This document shows positions 13,370-23,900 of a stretch of 64,000 bases of DNA, piece by piece. The stretch comes from Diacronema lutheri. Taxonomy: Eukaryota; Haptophyta; Pavlovophyceae; Pavlovales; Pavlovaceae. A program made the translations under genes and the position numbers. The DNA lies in NCBI GenBank assembly GCA_019448385.1, contig JAGTXO010000034.1, positions 106,001 to 170,000 of the forward strand, given 5' to 3'. Numbering within the stretch: position 1 is the first letter of the stretch; the number at the start of each line of letters is the position of its first letter. The notes beneath the pieces were generated by a model. That model was given only the letters and a program-made list of their open reading frames with translations. It was not told the DNA's origin and searched no databases.

Positions 13370-16202
13370 GCGCGTCAGGCGGCGGCGCCTGCACCGGCGC
13401 CGGCGCCGGTGGGAGCGGCTGCTGCGGCGGCCGCGCCTCGCTCGCGCCGAGCGCGCCAAAGCTCCCGCCGCGCTCGGGCCGTGGCGCGGCGGCCGGCGCC
13501 GCGGCGGCCGGCGCGCCCGCCGCCGAGCTGCCGCTCGCGCGGCCAAGCGAACGCAGTGCGGTGAGCGCAAACGCGGCCACAGAGAAGGAGCGCGGCCGGT
13601 CGGCGCACGCAGCCGCGCCCGTGCCGGCCGCGACCAGCGAAGCGGCGGGCGGTGGCGCCTCCGAACGGGCGCGCGCGCGGTGGGGCGACGGTGCGTCGCT
13701 GCTCGTGCTCTCGCCCGCGAGCCCTGCCGAGGGCGACGTCGCGCGCGCCGCGAGCACGCGCGACTGCCGCTGCGGCGCGCTGCCGGCAGCCGGCGCGCTC
13801 GGGACGGTTGCGCCGAGCGCGCACGCGCGCGACGAGGCGGCGGCGGCGGCCGCCGCCGCCGCTCCGTCGTCCGTCGGGCGTGGCGGAGGCGGTGGCGGCT
13901 GCGGCGCGCGCCCGAGCAGCGCGCGCGCGCGCTGCTGCGCCACCGCCGCGTCGCGCGCGAGTGCCGCAGCCGCCGCCGTCTCGCGCGCGAGCGCATCGCG
14001 GCGCACGGCGGCCGCAGCGGCGGACGCAGCCTCCGCCTCCGCCTCGACCAGGCGCGGCGAGCGCGCGGCGGCGGCGGCTGACGCGGACGAAGTGCCGCCA
14101 TGCGCGGTCGGCGGATCATACGAGCGAGCGGCCGTCTGCGCGCGCAGCGCAAGCGCGGCCGGAAGCGCGAGCGTCGTCGCCGCGGCGCGCACGGCGGCGC
14201 GCGACGGAGCGGCCGACGAGCCGCGCGCCAACGGCCGCGGCGTGTCCGCAGCGGCGGCCACGCCGACCGCTCCCGCGCGCGCGCCGCCGGCGTTGCGCGC
14301 CTCGTCGCACGCGTCCGCGTACAAGAACGCGGCCTCGGCCGCGCGCTCGTCCGCCGCGCGACGCGCGGCCATCGTGGCGAGCGCAGATGCGGCGCGCGCT
14401 GCGCTGGCCGCTCCCCCGAGCGTTGATGCGCTGGTGCGTCCGTCCATGCCGCCGTCGAACGATGCCATTGGCGTGATGGACGCGGGAGGCGAGTCGCAGC
14501 CGGTGTCGCCCGCGCCGCCGCCGCCAGCAGAGCTGCCCTCATCCGCCTCGTCCATGAAAAAGTCCGCCTCCGCCTCGCGCCGCACAGCGCGCTGCCGCGT
14601 GGCCGACGCGGCGAGCGCGGTCGTCACGCGCACGGCAGCCGCCGCGCGCCCAAGCGGAGCGCGCGCGCGCGGCTCGCCAAGCGCCTCCTGCGCAGCGTTC
14701 TGCTGCGCAGTGTCCGCTTCATCCGCCTCGGCCGCCTCGTCCATGACGAAGCCCATATCCGCCTCCGCCTCCGCGTGAGAGTTAGCCACCGCTATCCCCA
14801 CCAGACCCTCGTCCTCCTGGAACGAGCCCGCATCCGCCGACGTGCGCGCGCCCGTCCGCCGGTCCCCTGCCGCCGAGAGCGTGGACGTCGCGCGGAGCGT
14901 CGTGGCCGCGCGGCTCAGGCCGAGCGACGCGCTCGAGTTGCGCGGCGAGCGTGGCGGCGGGCCAGGCCCAGCGCCGGAGTCGAGCGTGTCGTCGCCGAGC
15001 CCGCGCGCACTCGCGCCACGCCCGCCCGTGCCGCAGCCAATGACGCCCGCGCCAGCCGGCCCGCAGCCGTTGACGCCCGCGCTGCCCCATCCCACGCACG
15101 CGACGGCGGCCTCGCTCGCGACGTGCGCAGTCGCGTGCGGCCGCTCGTCGGCGTCGTCGTCGGCGGCGGCGTCTGCAACGGTGGCCGGCGGCCGACCGCG
15201 CGGCGGGCGGTTCGACGGAGCGGACGCCACGCCGGCATCGCGTCCGCATCCCTCGCCCTTGTCGCCCGCGCCGCCGAGCGTGCGCTCGCCGGCCGACGCC
15301 CGCGGCGCGCTTGGCCGGCATGTGCCTGTGCGGCTGGTACCGCCGTTGCCGACCGGCCGGAGACTAGCAATGGCGGACGTGAGCGCGTCCGGATCAGCGA
15401 AGAGGCCGCCTTGGGACGGGACCGGCGCCAACACCAGCGCACGCCCGGCCGGCGCCTGCGAGGGAGCGGCGAGCGGCGGCGCGCGAGCTGCGCCGCGCGC
15501 CGGCAGCTGGCGCCGCAACGCGCCGGCAGCGACGGCGCGCTCGTCGTCATCGCCGTCAGCGCACGCAACCGCGCCGGCGCCGGCTCCGTAGCCGGTACAC
15601 GTGACAAGCGCGGCCACCGCGACCGCGTCGCCCGCGCAGCTGCCACCGACGCCACCGCCAACGCTCGCTTCGGTCATGGCCGTGCGCCGCAGCGCCATCG
15701 CCGCAACCTCGCTCGCGATCGAGCCGATCGGCGGGCAGACAAGCGCCCGCGCGCCAGCGCCGGTTGTCGTCGATCCGGCGCTGTGCGCGCGGCGCGGATG
15801 CAACGGTGCCGGCGGCAGCCCGAGCAAGCCGCCGCCGCCACCGCCGCTGTCGTCATCGTCGTCGCCGCCGATCCCGTCGAGCATGCGCCCGTGCTCGCCG
15901 AGCGGGCGCGCGCCGAGCGCGCCGGCGGCCGCGTCGTCGCGCGGTGAGTCGCGTGGAGAGGGCTCAGAGCTGCGACGGCGCGCGACGATCGCGTCAATGT
16001 CGGCCGCGATCGGGGCCAGCCCACCGCCGCTCGCGCGGTGCGCGGGCGACGCCGGCGGCGCGCCGTCGGACGACGACGCCGCACGCGCGCACGGCTCGGT
16101 CGCGTCGCGGCGAGCGGCCTGGGCGCGCGCGTGCGCATCCGCGGCGGCCGCGATGGCCGTGCTCGCAGCGCGATCGCGGAGCGAGCCGCTCGCGAGGTCC
16201 AT
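1284..16202 (-). CDS. Giant SFI1-like Trp-repeat protein, 4,972 aa
   Basis: One uninterrupted frame of 4,972 codons starts at the ATG at 16202. Residues 1 to about 1000 are low-complexity Ala/Gly/Ser/Asp. From about residue 1000 to 4830 there is a continuous series of short helical repeats of the form ALRAWR followed by 20-30 Ala/Arg residues. This matches the pattern of SFI1 repeats, which bind centrin along a long helix at the half-bridge, basal body or centriole (family knowledge). The C-terminal 140 residues begin with a more ordinary, possibly coiled segment (RRYRTQNERFAQLLAFEDG) and end in Gly/Ser-rich sequence. Yeast and human SFI1 are about 950-1,250 residues, so this is four to five times longer. 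Internal DNA-level duplications (3021-4020, 6650-7090, 8022-10163) indicate growth by unequal exchange. Large plus-strand open frames over it are shadows of the composition. Centrin binding is inferred, not shown. Confidence 0.8.
3021..4020. repeat. 195-bp tandem repeats in the SFI1-like gene
   Basis: The string gagctcacgccactggcgga occurs near 3023 and 3218 (195 bp apart), and a near copy lies near 3608 (gagctc becomes aagctc). A second marker, cgccaatggcaaagcgcgcg, occurs at 3421 and 3811 (390 bp apart). The segment is therefore a 195-bp (65-codon) repeat that was itself duplicated as a 390-bp dimer. Frame is kept throughout. Confidence 0.85.
6650..7090. repeat. 183-bp tandem repeat, three units
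   Basis: The marker agcgtcgctcggcggccgcg lies at 6671, 6854 and 7037, a strict 183-bp (61-codon) spacing. Units are nearly identical, so amplification or homogenisation is recent. They encode successive Trp repeats of the giant protein. Confidence 0.85.
8022..10163. repeat. 1,071-bp direct duplication in the SFI1-like gene
   Basis: Two adjacent copies (about 8022-9092 and 9093-10163) are almost identical. The landmark ccgatcagcagccg is at 8170 and a near copy at 9241, exactly 1,071 bp (357 codons) apart. A partial third copy lies at about 10868-11330, sharing the block that reads caggctgccaaagaaggcgg at about 8808, 9879 and 11037. The copies differ by scattered substitutions only. Confidence 0.85.
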
Positions 16203-16377
16203 CCTCTCGGTCGCCCGACGTGCCGAGCTGCTGCTCGGAGGCGAGTTTGAGCAGGCAGGCGTGCGACCAGTGGCGAGTCACGCCTTGCCTTGTTACGGAA
16301 ACAGGATGACGAAATCTTCACGATTTGAAAAACGGGCGCGCAATTTGCGTGTCGTGGCCTGCGCGGCCGTGTGCCGC
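16203..16377. promoter_or_regulatory. Bidirectional promoter, SFI1-like gene / FKBP
   Basis: This is the only space between two divergent start codons (16202 minus, 16378 plus). It includes a local AT-rich island at about 16294-16332, unusual in this window. An in-frame upstream ATG for the FKBP at 16306 falls inside it. Confidence 0.4.
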
Positions 16378-16965
16378 ATGGGCGAGGACACGGCGGCTGC
16401 TGCTCCGGCCGCCGAGCCGCCCGGCGGCGGCGTGACGCACGAGATCGTCCGGCCAGGCAACGGCGTGACGCGCCCGCGCGTCGGCTCGCTCGTCACCGTG
16501 CATTACGTCGGCACGCTCCGCTCGTCGGGGAAGACGTTTGACACGTCGCGCACCGCCGGCAAGAAGCCCATCTCGTTCCGGATTGGCGAGGACCAGGTGA
16601 TTCGCGGCTGCGAGATCGGCGTGCTGCGCATGTCCCTCGGCGAGCGTGCCCTTCTCACCATCCCGAGTCGGCTGGGCTATGGCGACGCGGGCGGCGGCGG
16701 CGGGATCGTGCCGCCCAACGCCGACCTCGTCTTTGACGTCGAGTTGCTCGAGATCGAGGGGCGCTCGGTTGCGGCAATCGGTCGGTACGAGGCCGAGGTG
16801 CGCAAATGGGCCACCACGAAGCTCGACGCCTTCGACGCCGACGACAAGTTCCGCGCCAAGCGGCTGCGCGAGCACGGGACGCGCGACGGGTATGCGGCAT
16901 TTCTCGACGCGAAGGTGCGCGAGAAGCTGAGCGCCGTGCCCATGCACAAGGTCGGCGGCGCGTAG
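16378..16965 (+). CDS. FKBP-type peptidyl-prolyl cis-trans isomerase
   Basis: A 195-residue protein. Residues about 20-125 form a complete FKBP12-like domain: HYVGTL (Tyr26 equivalent), KTFDTS (Phe36, Asp37), ISFRIGEDQVIRG (Phe46, Val55, Ile56), then GYGDAGGGGGIVPPNADLVF with Tyr82 and Phe99 equivalents. The Trp59 position at the floor of the pocket is Cys (VIRGCEIGV), which should alter FK506/rapamycin affinity. A charged helical C-terminal extension of about 65 residues follows, with no recognised motif. The family isomerises Xaa-Pro bonds. I chose ATG 16378. An in-frame ATG at 16306 would add 24 basic residues (KSSRFEKRARNLRV...) that could act as a targeting leader. No intron is needed. 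Confidence 0.9.
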   Translation: MGEDTAAAAPAAEPPGGGVTHEIVRPGNGVTRPRVGSLVTVHYVGTLRSSGKTFDTSRTAGKKPISFRIGEDQVIRGCEIGVLRMSLGERALLTIPSRLGYGDAGGGGGIVPPNADLVFDVELLEIEGRSVAAIGRYEAEVRKWATTKLDAFDADDKFRAKRLREHGTRDGYAAFLDAKVREKLSAVPMHKVGGA

Positions 16966-17081
16966 GCAGCAGTGGACAGCCGCGCGCGCATTGGACGTTC
17001 CTCCGGCTTGCTGCGCTGGGCGGCGCTCGGTATCGGCACACGTGTCTGCACGGAGCACTCTACTCTGAAAACTGTGCACGA

Positions 17082-18687
17082 CTAGAAGCGCTGCAGCAGC
17101 CGCGCGGCCGTCGTGCGCATCGAATTGTACACCTTGCCCGGCGGCGAGCCGAGGATGAGCGCGCAGATTGCATCGCGCGCCACTCGGATGTGCGCGACCG
17201 AGCCGAGGATGTGCACCTTCTGCTCGCGGGCGGCGCCAGACGCGGCGGTAGGAGCGCGCGGGCGGCAGGTAAGCACGCGCGCAGCCACCCAGTCGCGCCG
17301 CGCGGCGGGGCTCTCGCGCGCTTGGCGTGCGAGCCGCGCGCCCGACGCGCGCGGCGGCGGGCGCGGCGCGCGCCTGGTCGGCGAGCACGATGCGCGTGCG
17401 CGTCGCGTTCTCGATCGCGAATTTCGTTTTGCCGTCCTTGCCGGCGACGCGCCCGACCGCGCGGCCGAGGTGATCGCCGTGCAGCAGCTTCACGTCCGTC
17501 ACCTGCAACGAGAGGGGGCGCGTTGGAGAGGGAAAGAGGGGAGGGGTGGAGGGGTGGAGATGGGGAGGTGGAGGGGGACGCGGGGGGGGGGGGGGGGGGA
17601 GAGGGATGAGGGAAGAGGGGGGGGGGGGGGGGGGGGGGGAAGGGGAGGACACGTGCCCGCAAAAGGGCTGAGGGTACGAGAGGACGCAAGCGCATAACGC
17701 GCGCACGCCCGCGGCCCACCAAGGGCTGCAGAGGCGGGGCACGCAACTACGGCGCGCGCGCACGCCTCACGTCGAAGGACTCGACGAAGAGGTCGTCGAG
17801 CCGCAGGAGCGCGAGCGCGTCCGGCACGTCGAAGCCGAGCATGAAGGCCTTTAAAAAGTCGGCGGCCTTCTGCAGCACCTCCGCCTCCATCGTGTGCGCC
17901 GACGTGCGCAGCTCCACGCACCGCCGGCGCGGGTTCATCCTGCGCGCGCGCCGCGCCGCGCGCCGCGCGGTGTCGCAGTGGGCGCGCGCACGCAGTCGGC
18001 GCGCGCACACGGTCGGCGCGAGCGCGTCGCGCGAGCGGCGGTTGCGAGCCAAGCAGGCCCTCGGCAGTCGTCGTCGTGCAGCCGTGTGCTGGCGCGGTGT
18101 TGTGTTCGCCGACGCTGAGCAGCAGGCCGCGGCGCACGCAAGCCCGCCGCCCATCCGGCCCGGCCGTGCGCCCGCGCGCTCGCCGCTGGCCTCCTGGCGC
18201 AGCGCACGCGCGCACCGAATATCAAGTTTGAGCTGCTCGACGATGGGCGTGTACAGAGCCATCCAGTTCTGCTTGAGCGGCGTCATACGGTGCGGCGGCA
18301 CGAGCACGATCCGGTGCTCGGACGCCGCGCCCTGCGCGCGTCGGCGCGGCGAGGCGGCGCGCGCCGCGCGTGAGCGTGCATTCCACGCGCAGCGGGCGCG
18401 AGGCGGGTCAGGTGGCCGGGGCGGCACGGCGCGGCGTCGAGTGGCGCGCGCACGGCCTGCTGCTTGAGCCGCGGAAAGTCGGGCTTGGCCGCGCTGCCGT
18501 CCGCCGCGCGCGTGCGCTTCCCGCCGCCACCCATCTCCGCGTCCGCATCGCCGTCGGCGTCGCCGGCGTCGTCGTCGTCGTCGTCATGCTCGGGCGCGGC
18601 GGCGTCGCGGTCGGCCATGCGCGCGTCGCGCGCAGCGGCGGCCGAGGCGCGCAGCTCGTCGGGCGCGATCGTTCGCGCCCCCTCCAT
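17082..18687 (-). CDS. PNO1: PNO1/Dim2 KH-domain 40S ribosome assembly factor, five exons
   Basis: Exons on the minus strand: 18687-18454, 18331-18216, 17939-17771, 17502-17374 and 17219-17082. They splice in consistent phase to 261 residues, the usual PNO1 length. Diagnostic blocks are VPPHRMTPLKQNWM, VEQLKLDIRMN, LQKAADFLKAFMLGFDV, LRLDDLFVESFDVTDVK, GDHLGRAVGRVAGKDGKTKF, TRTRIVLADQKVHILGS and AICALILGSPPGKVY. The family partners NOB1 and Dim1 in pre-40S maturation in nucleolus and cytoplasm, binding 18S rRNA 3' sequence by the KH domain. The N terminus is acidic and poorly conserved, as usual. Introns 1-3 are GT-AG. Intron 4 (17220-17373) has a GC donor, fixed by the conserved ADQ/KVHILGS junction. 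Intron 3 (17503-17770) carries two long runs that are poly-C on the coding strand. The gene is divergent from the carrier gene at 18782. Confidence 0.95.
17582..17639. repeat. Poly-G runs (poly-C on the PNO1 sense strand)
   Basis: Runs of 18 G (17582-17599) and 23 G (17617-17639) sit in PNO1 intron 3, upstream of the acceptor at 17503. They act as an exaggerated pyrimidine tract on the transcribed sense strand. Confidence 0.9.
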
Positions 18688-18781
18688 GCTTTGCTTGGAA
18701 CGTCGAGGGCGCCTCGTGGAAGGGTGAGCCGCTCCGTTTCAAAGGGCCGGAGCGGTGGGGGAGCGACTCGCGCGCGACGGC
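18688..18781. promoter_or_regulatory. Bidirectional promoter, PNO1 / mitochondrial carrier
   Basis: These 94 bp separate two divergent ATGs. There is no TATA box. The segment includes the sequence gtttcaaagggccgg and must hold both 5' untranslated leaders. Confidence 0.4.
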
Positions 18782-20059
18782 ATGTCGGAGAGGCTGTCGG
18801 CCGAGGAGAACGTGGCGATCGCGGCGGCGTCGGCGGTGATCACGACCCTCACGCTGCAGCCCACCCTCTACTGGAAGACGGCCGCCGCGCATCGGCTGCC
18901 CTTTTCGCTCAATCCGGCCGTCGTGTACCGCGGCACGGGCGCGTCGCTCGCCAACGAGGTCGTGCAGATGGGCATGCAGTTCTTCGTCACGGGCGTGGCC
19001 AAGCGCGCGTTTGCCGCGCGCGCCGATGGCGCCGCGCCACCCGCCAGCGCCGACCCGGCCACCGACAACCCTGCCCCCGCACCCATCGCGTGCGTCGCGC
19101 CGCTCGAGCTGCCCGTCGCCGGGATCGGCTCGACGTCGGCCGCGCTCCCGCCTTCGCGGCTGATCGCGCAGCGCGCGTCCGAGCGGCTCGAGCGCGCCGA
19201 GCACACGCCGCCGCCGCCGCCCTGCTCGCCGCCACCGTGCGCCCCGCCCGCGCGCGCGTCGCCCATCGCGACGATTGGCGCGGCGATGCTCGGCGGTGCG
19301 CTCACGGCGGTGGTGGCGTGCCCGATCGAGCTGGTGATGATCCAGCAGCAGATGCACGGGACGCGCGGCTTTCAGACCATCGCGCACATCGTCGCCGCGC
19401 GCCCGCTGCACCCGCCGCCCGCCGCGCGCGCGCTCGCCGCGGCGGCCGCGGCCGCCGCCAGCGCGGCGCGCTCGGTGGCCGACGAGGGCCTCGCGACGCA
19501 GCGGGGGAGCGCAGCGGGCGCGCCGCGCCGGCTGCTCCGCGGCCTCGCGCCAACGATGGCGCGCGACGCGGGCTACGTCGGCGGCATGCTCGGCGTGACG
19601 CCGCTCGTGCAGCACGCGCTCGAGGAGCGGCGGGCGCAGCGCGCCAACGGCGCGCACGGCGCGGCGTGGGCGAGGGCGGCGGGTGGAGGCGCGCAGCGCG
19701 GCGGCGACGGGCGCGGCGCGGGCGCTGACGAGGGCGGCGGGCCGAGCGGCGCGCCCGGCGCGCCGCACGGCGCCGGCCCGCCGTCGCGCGCCACGTCGCT
19801 GTGCGCGTCGGTCGTGGGCGGCACGTCGGGCGCGCTGCTCTCGCACCCGTTTGACGTCGTCAAGTCGTGCATGCAGGGCGACCTGTGCGGCAGCCGGTAC
19901 GGCGCGCGCGCGGCGGACGTGGCGCTCGCGCTCGTGCGCGAGCGTGGGCTGCGCGGGCTGATGGCGGGCTGCTGGTGGCGCACGCTCAACATCACGATCT
20001 CGGTCTTCATCGTGAACGAGTGCTTCAACAGGCTCGCGCCGGCCGCCGCCGCGCGCTGA
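18782..20059 (+). CDS. Mitochondrial carrier (SLC25) family protein
   Basis: A 425-residue single-exon protein starting at the ATG at 18782 (the frame is open to a GTG at 18755). Three carrier repeats are recognisable by their Px[DE]xx[KR] signatures: PTLYWK near residue 25 (acidic position lost), PIELVM near 182 (basic position lost) and PFDVVK near 358 (complete). Paired helices follow each. A GLAPTMARDAGYVGGMLGV segment resembles the even-helix RG(x)4PxxxRxxP-type motif. Long Ala/Gly/Pro-rich inserts between repeats explain the extra 100-120 residues over the usual 300. The family exchanges metabolites across the inner mitochondrial membrane; some members sit in peroxisomes or other membranes. 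The substrate cannot be read from this sequence. Two degenerate signatures suggest a divergent subfamily. Confidence 0.8.
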   Translation: MSERLSAEENVAIAAASAVITTLTLQPTLYWKTAAAHRLPFSLNPAVVYRGTGASLANEVVQMGMQFFVTGVAKRAFAARADGAAPPASADPATDNPAPAPIACVAPLELPVAGIGSTSAALPPSRLIAQRASERLERAEHTPPPPPCSPPPCAPPARASPIATIGAAMLGGALTAVVACPIELVMIQQQMHGTRGFQTIAHIVAARPLHPPPAARALAAAAAAAASAARSVADEGLATQRGSAAGAPRRLLRGLAPTMARDAGYVGGMLGVTPLVQHALEERRAQRANGAHGAAWARAAGGGAQRGGDGRGAGADEGGGPSGAPGAPHGAGPPSRATSLCASVVGGTSGALLSHPFDVVKSCMQGDLCGSRYGARAADVALALVRERGLRGLMAGCWWRTLNITISVFIVNECFNRLAPAAAAR

Positions 20060-20186
20060 CGGGCCGCGCGCGCGCGCGCGCCGTGGGGGCGTTGTACTAA
20101 GGTTGTCCGAGTGACGGCCATGCAAAGTTGCGAACGCACTGTGAGAAGCATGTGCCCATGGCGCTGCGGGCTCTGGGCCTCTGGCG
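20060..20186. other. Convergent 3' ends of carrier and MADS genes
   Basis: A 127-bp gap with a GC dinucleotide run (about 20066-20082) followed by a less GC-rich segment. No gene is seen; terminator or polyadenylation signals cannot be assigned. Confidence 0.4.
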
Positions 20187-20801
20187 TCAAGCCGCCCCGC
20201 TGCCCGCCACTGCGTGCATTCCCGCGCGCCACACGCGGCCGTTACTGCACGCGCCATCAGCCCCCGACTTGCCGCGCTCGCCTTCGTCCGCGCCGCCGTG
20301 CTGCGCGCCGAGCTCGCCGTGTGCGCTGCCGCCGCAGCCATTCGCCCAGCCGCCTCCGCCGCGCCCACCGCCCGCCGCGCCGCCTTCCGGCGCGCCGCCG
20401 GTCGTGTCGCGCGGCGACGGCATGCACGAGTCAAGCAACGAGGGCGGGTGCGAGGACGGGCGCGACGCCGCGGGCGAGAGCATGCACGGCGTGTGGTACA
20501 GCCCGGTAGGGACGGCGCATGCCGCCATTGCTGCCGCCGCCATGCCGCCGTGCGAAACGGCGTCGTCGCCCTCTCCGCCGTCCGCGCCCACGCCGTCTGC
20601 AGCTGCGCCCGCGCCAGCGGCGAGCAGGCCCGCCGAATGCGCGAGGATGCCCAGGGCGCTCGGCGAGCCCGAGAGGCAGCCGTCGCCTTCACGCACGCCA
20701 CCACCGACGCTTCCGTACCCGTCCGCGCCGTCCGCGCCGTCCGCTCCGTTCGCGCGGGCGGCGGGCGCGGCGGCGCGCGCGGCCGCGCTCGTCAAGGCGG
20801 C

Positions 20802-20844
<43 letters not shown>

Positions 20845-20857
20845 ACCTGCTGCTGCA

Positions 20858-20904
<47 letters not shown>

Positions 20905-23900
20905 AGCAGCTGCTGCTGCTGCTGCTGCAGCAGCAGCTGCTGCTGCTGCTGCTGCTGTGGGCAGCTGCCGGGCGCGGACGCGCGCACGCACAGCCGCGCC
21001 GTGCCGGCCTGGAAGGACGCGCGCGGGGGCTGGGGCAGCGCGTGCGGCGAAGGCGCGAAGGGAGCGCGCTGCGCGGGCGGCAGCTGCTGCTGCTGTTGGT
21101 GCTGCTGCTGCTGCTGTTGGTGCTGCTGCTGCGCGCTCGCGCCGGCGCACCAGTGCTGTGCGTGCTGCGTTGGCCTTGCGCACACGTGCTGCAGCTGCAG
21201 CTGCATTTGCGGCTGCGGCTGCGGCTGCGGCTGGTGCGGCTGGTGCGGCTGGTGCTGGTGCAGCTGCAGCTGCAGCCGCTGCTGCACCTGCAGCTGAGTC
21301 TCCGCGCCACTGGCCGCGCCGCAGTACTGCTGCGATGGCGGCGGCGGCTGCGATGGCGGCGGCTGCTGCGATGGCGGCGGCTGCTGCGATGGCGGCGGCG
21401 CGTCGCCCTGCCAGCCCGTGCCCGGCGGCGCGTGCGCGTGCGCATGCGGCGAAAGAAGCGGCGCGCAGCCGGCCGACGCGGGCACAAATTGCCACTGCTG
21501 CTGCGTCGCGTGCTGCTGCTGCGCAGGGTGCAGCTGCCAAAGCGGCTGCGTGGCATAGTCGCTACCACCGCTGCCGCGGCCGTTGCGTGCGCCGTGCGCC
21601 CCGCCGCCCGCCGGCGCGTACACACCGCCGGCGCCCACGCCGCCGCACGGCGCCGGCACCTGATGTGCGAGGGCACAGCGCGACGGCACGTAGTAGCAGC
21701 CGCCCGCGTGCGCAGCGTGCGCCGCGTGCAGGGCGTGCGCGTGGCTCAGCTGCGCACATGCGGACGGGCCACCACCGCCGCCATGGCCGCCGCCGCCACC
21801 GCCGCCGCCGCCACCGCCACCGCCGCCGGACGTGCACCCGTCGCGCGCGTGCCACGCGCCAGCGCCACCGCGCGCGTCATCCGCCGGCTGCAGCTGCAGG
21901 CAGCATGGCGCGTACACGCCCGGGCAGTACATGCCGCCGCCGCCGCCGCCTGCGGCAATGCGCCCGCCAAAGCCAAAGGATGGCGGCGCGGGCGCGCACG
22001 ACAGCGCAGCGTGCGGTAATGCCAACCGGCAAAAGCCGCCGCCATGGCCGGCGTGGTCAGCATGGCCGCCATGGCCGCCATGGCCGCCATGGCCGGCGTG
22101 CTCAGCATGGCCGCCATGGCCGCCATGGCCGCCATGGCCGGCGTGCTCAGCATGGCCGCCATGGCCACCATGACCGCGCGCGAAGTCGCGGAACGCGGCG
22201 TATTCGGCGATGAGCTGCTGCTGGCCGTGCTGGCCGTGCTGGCCGTGCTGGCCGTGCCCCAGCTCACGCAGCCGCAGCCGCTGCCGCGTCGTCGTGGCGT
22301 GCAGCAACGTCGCGTGCAACTGCGCTGACGCAGCGCGTTGCGACTCGGCGGCGCGCTGGTCGGCGTGCGCGCCGGCGCCAACGCTCGCACTGCCCCCGCC
22401 CCCACCGCCGGCAGCGGCGGCAATGGCGGCCGTGCACGCAGCCGCCGGCACGATCGCGCCCGCGACCGCGACCGCGTCGCGCGCCATGCCCTCGTTGCGT
22501 CCGATGCCGATGGCGTCGGGCGCCGGGCGCGGCAGCTTGCGTCGGCGCGCGCCGTCGCCGTCGCCGTCGCCGTTCGCGCCAGCGTCGGCGCGCGCGCGCA
22601 CGCCGCCCGACCCGATCGCGCGGCTGCCGGCCTCGTCGCACCCGTCGGCAGAGGTATCGGACGCCGCCGCGTCGCCGCACGCGTCCGCGTAGGCGACACG
22701 CCTGCCCGTCGCGTCGCCGGCCCGCGCACCGTCGCGCGCCGACGCGGCGGCGGCGAGCGGCGCGCGCGGCATCGCGGCGTTGCCGTTGCCCACCTCGGCG
22801 TCGTCGCTGCCGCCCGCGATGGGCGAGGGCGGTGGCGCGCGGCCGTCGGCGCCGCCGCCGCCGCCGCCGCCGCCGTCGGCGCCGCCGCCGCCCGCACCGC
22901 AGCCCACGTCGGCAACGCCCATTGGTCCCAACAGCAACGTGGAAGAGAGGCGAGCGCGCGCGGAGGACGACGGGTTGACCTCGGCGACGGCGTTCGTCGC
23001 GCCGCGCGCGTGCGCCTCCGCGCCGGCCGTGCGGCCCGGCGCGCCGAGCCGTGCAGCGACGGCCTCGGGCTCGGGCTCCGCGTCCGAGTCGCGCCCGCCA
23101 TCATCGTCGTCGGATGGGACAGTCGATGCGTTCTTCGAGTCGTCTGCATTGTCTGACGCGGCGTGGCGTGCGGCGCGGCGTATGCGCGGACAACGCGAGC
23201 CGCGGTGAGGCTGGTGTGTTGTGTCGCACTTCGCTCAGTGGAGCCGGCGATGGCGCGAGCCCGGGCGCGCGGCGGCGCGCGGCGCACCTCGCATCAGGTC
23301 GTCGTTGGTCTTGACGACTTCGGGAAAGCCGGGCGTCTGGATCCAGCGAAGCATCATCTCCTCCATCGAGAGCGCCTCGCTCGACGTGTACTGCATCAGC
23401 TTTTGTGAGCCCTCGCCTGCGGGCACGCGCGCGTCGCGCGGCGCGCACAAGACGTACGACGCGGCGTGCGCGCATGCGTGCCCAACCCGACTCGCCTCAG
23501 TGGGCGGACGGGCGGGCAGAGAGGGGGCTGCGCGTGCGCTTGGCGCGGCGCGTAACGCGCGCACCCATCACGAAGAGGCCGATCTCGCACTCGCACAGCA
23601 CACTCAGCTCGATCGCTTTCTTGACCAAACCCTGAGCGCAAGGCGGGGCGGCGGGGCGGCGGGGCGGCGGCCGTCGGGCGTGACAGCGGTGGTGGCGGTG
23701 GCGAGCGGTGCGCGCGTAAAAGGCAGGGCTCAGGCGAATGCGGCGCAGATGGAGGGTAGCGCGCGGCCGCAACCGAGCTGACCAGTCGCCCGGCTCGCGC
23801 ACGTGCGCTGTGCGTCGAGCGACGCGCCGACCCGGCCGGCGCGCGCGGCGTAAGCGTCGCGCGCCGCCGGGTGGCTGGTGGAAAACACGCGCGGTGCAGC

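Noticed and set aside
1225-14778. Many very long plus-strand open frames (over 1,000 codons) across the giant gene
   Set aside because: They are Arg/Ala/Pro/Ser shadows created by about 80% G+C and the repeat structure; none shows family motifs or balanced composition, while the minus frame is uninterrupted and has repeat logic.
18755-18781. Upstream GTG start for the mitochondrial carrier
   Set aside because: A eukaryotic gene should start at the ATG at 18782; the extra nine residues overlap the small shared promoter.
22780-23208. Plus-strand Pro/Ser-rich protein gene
   Set aside because: No ATG near its start, poor third-position GC near the end, and it lies opposite the start of MADS exon 4, whose frame continues through it.
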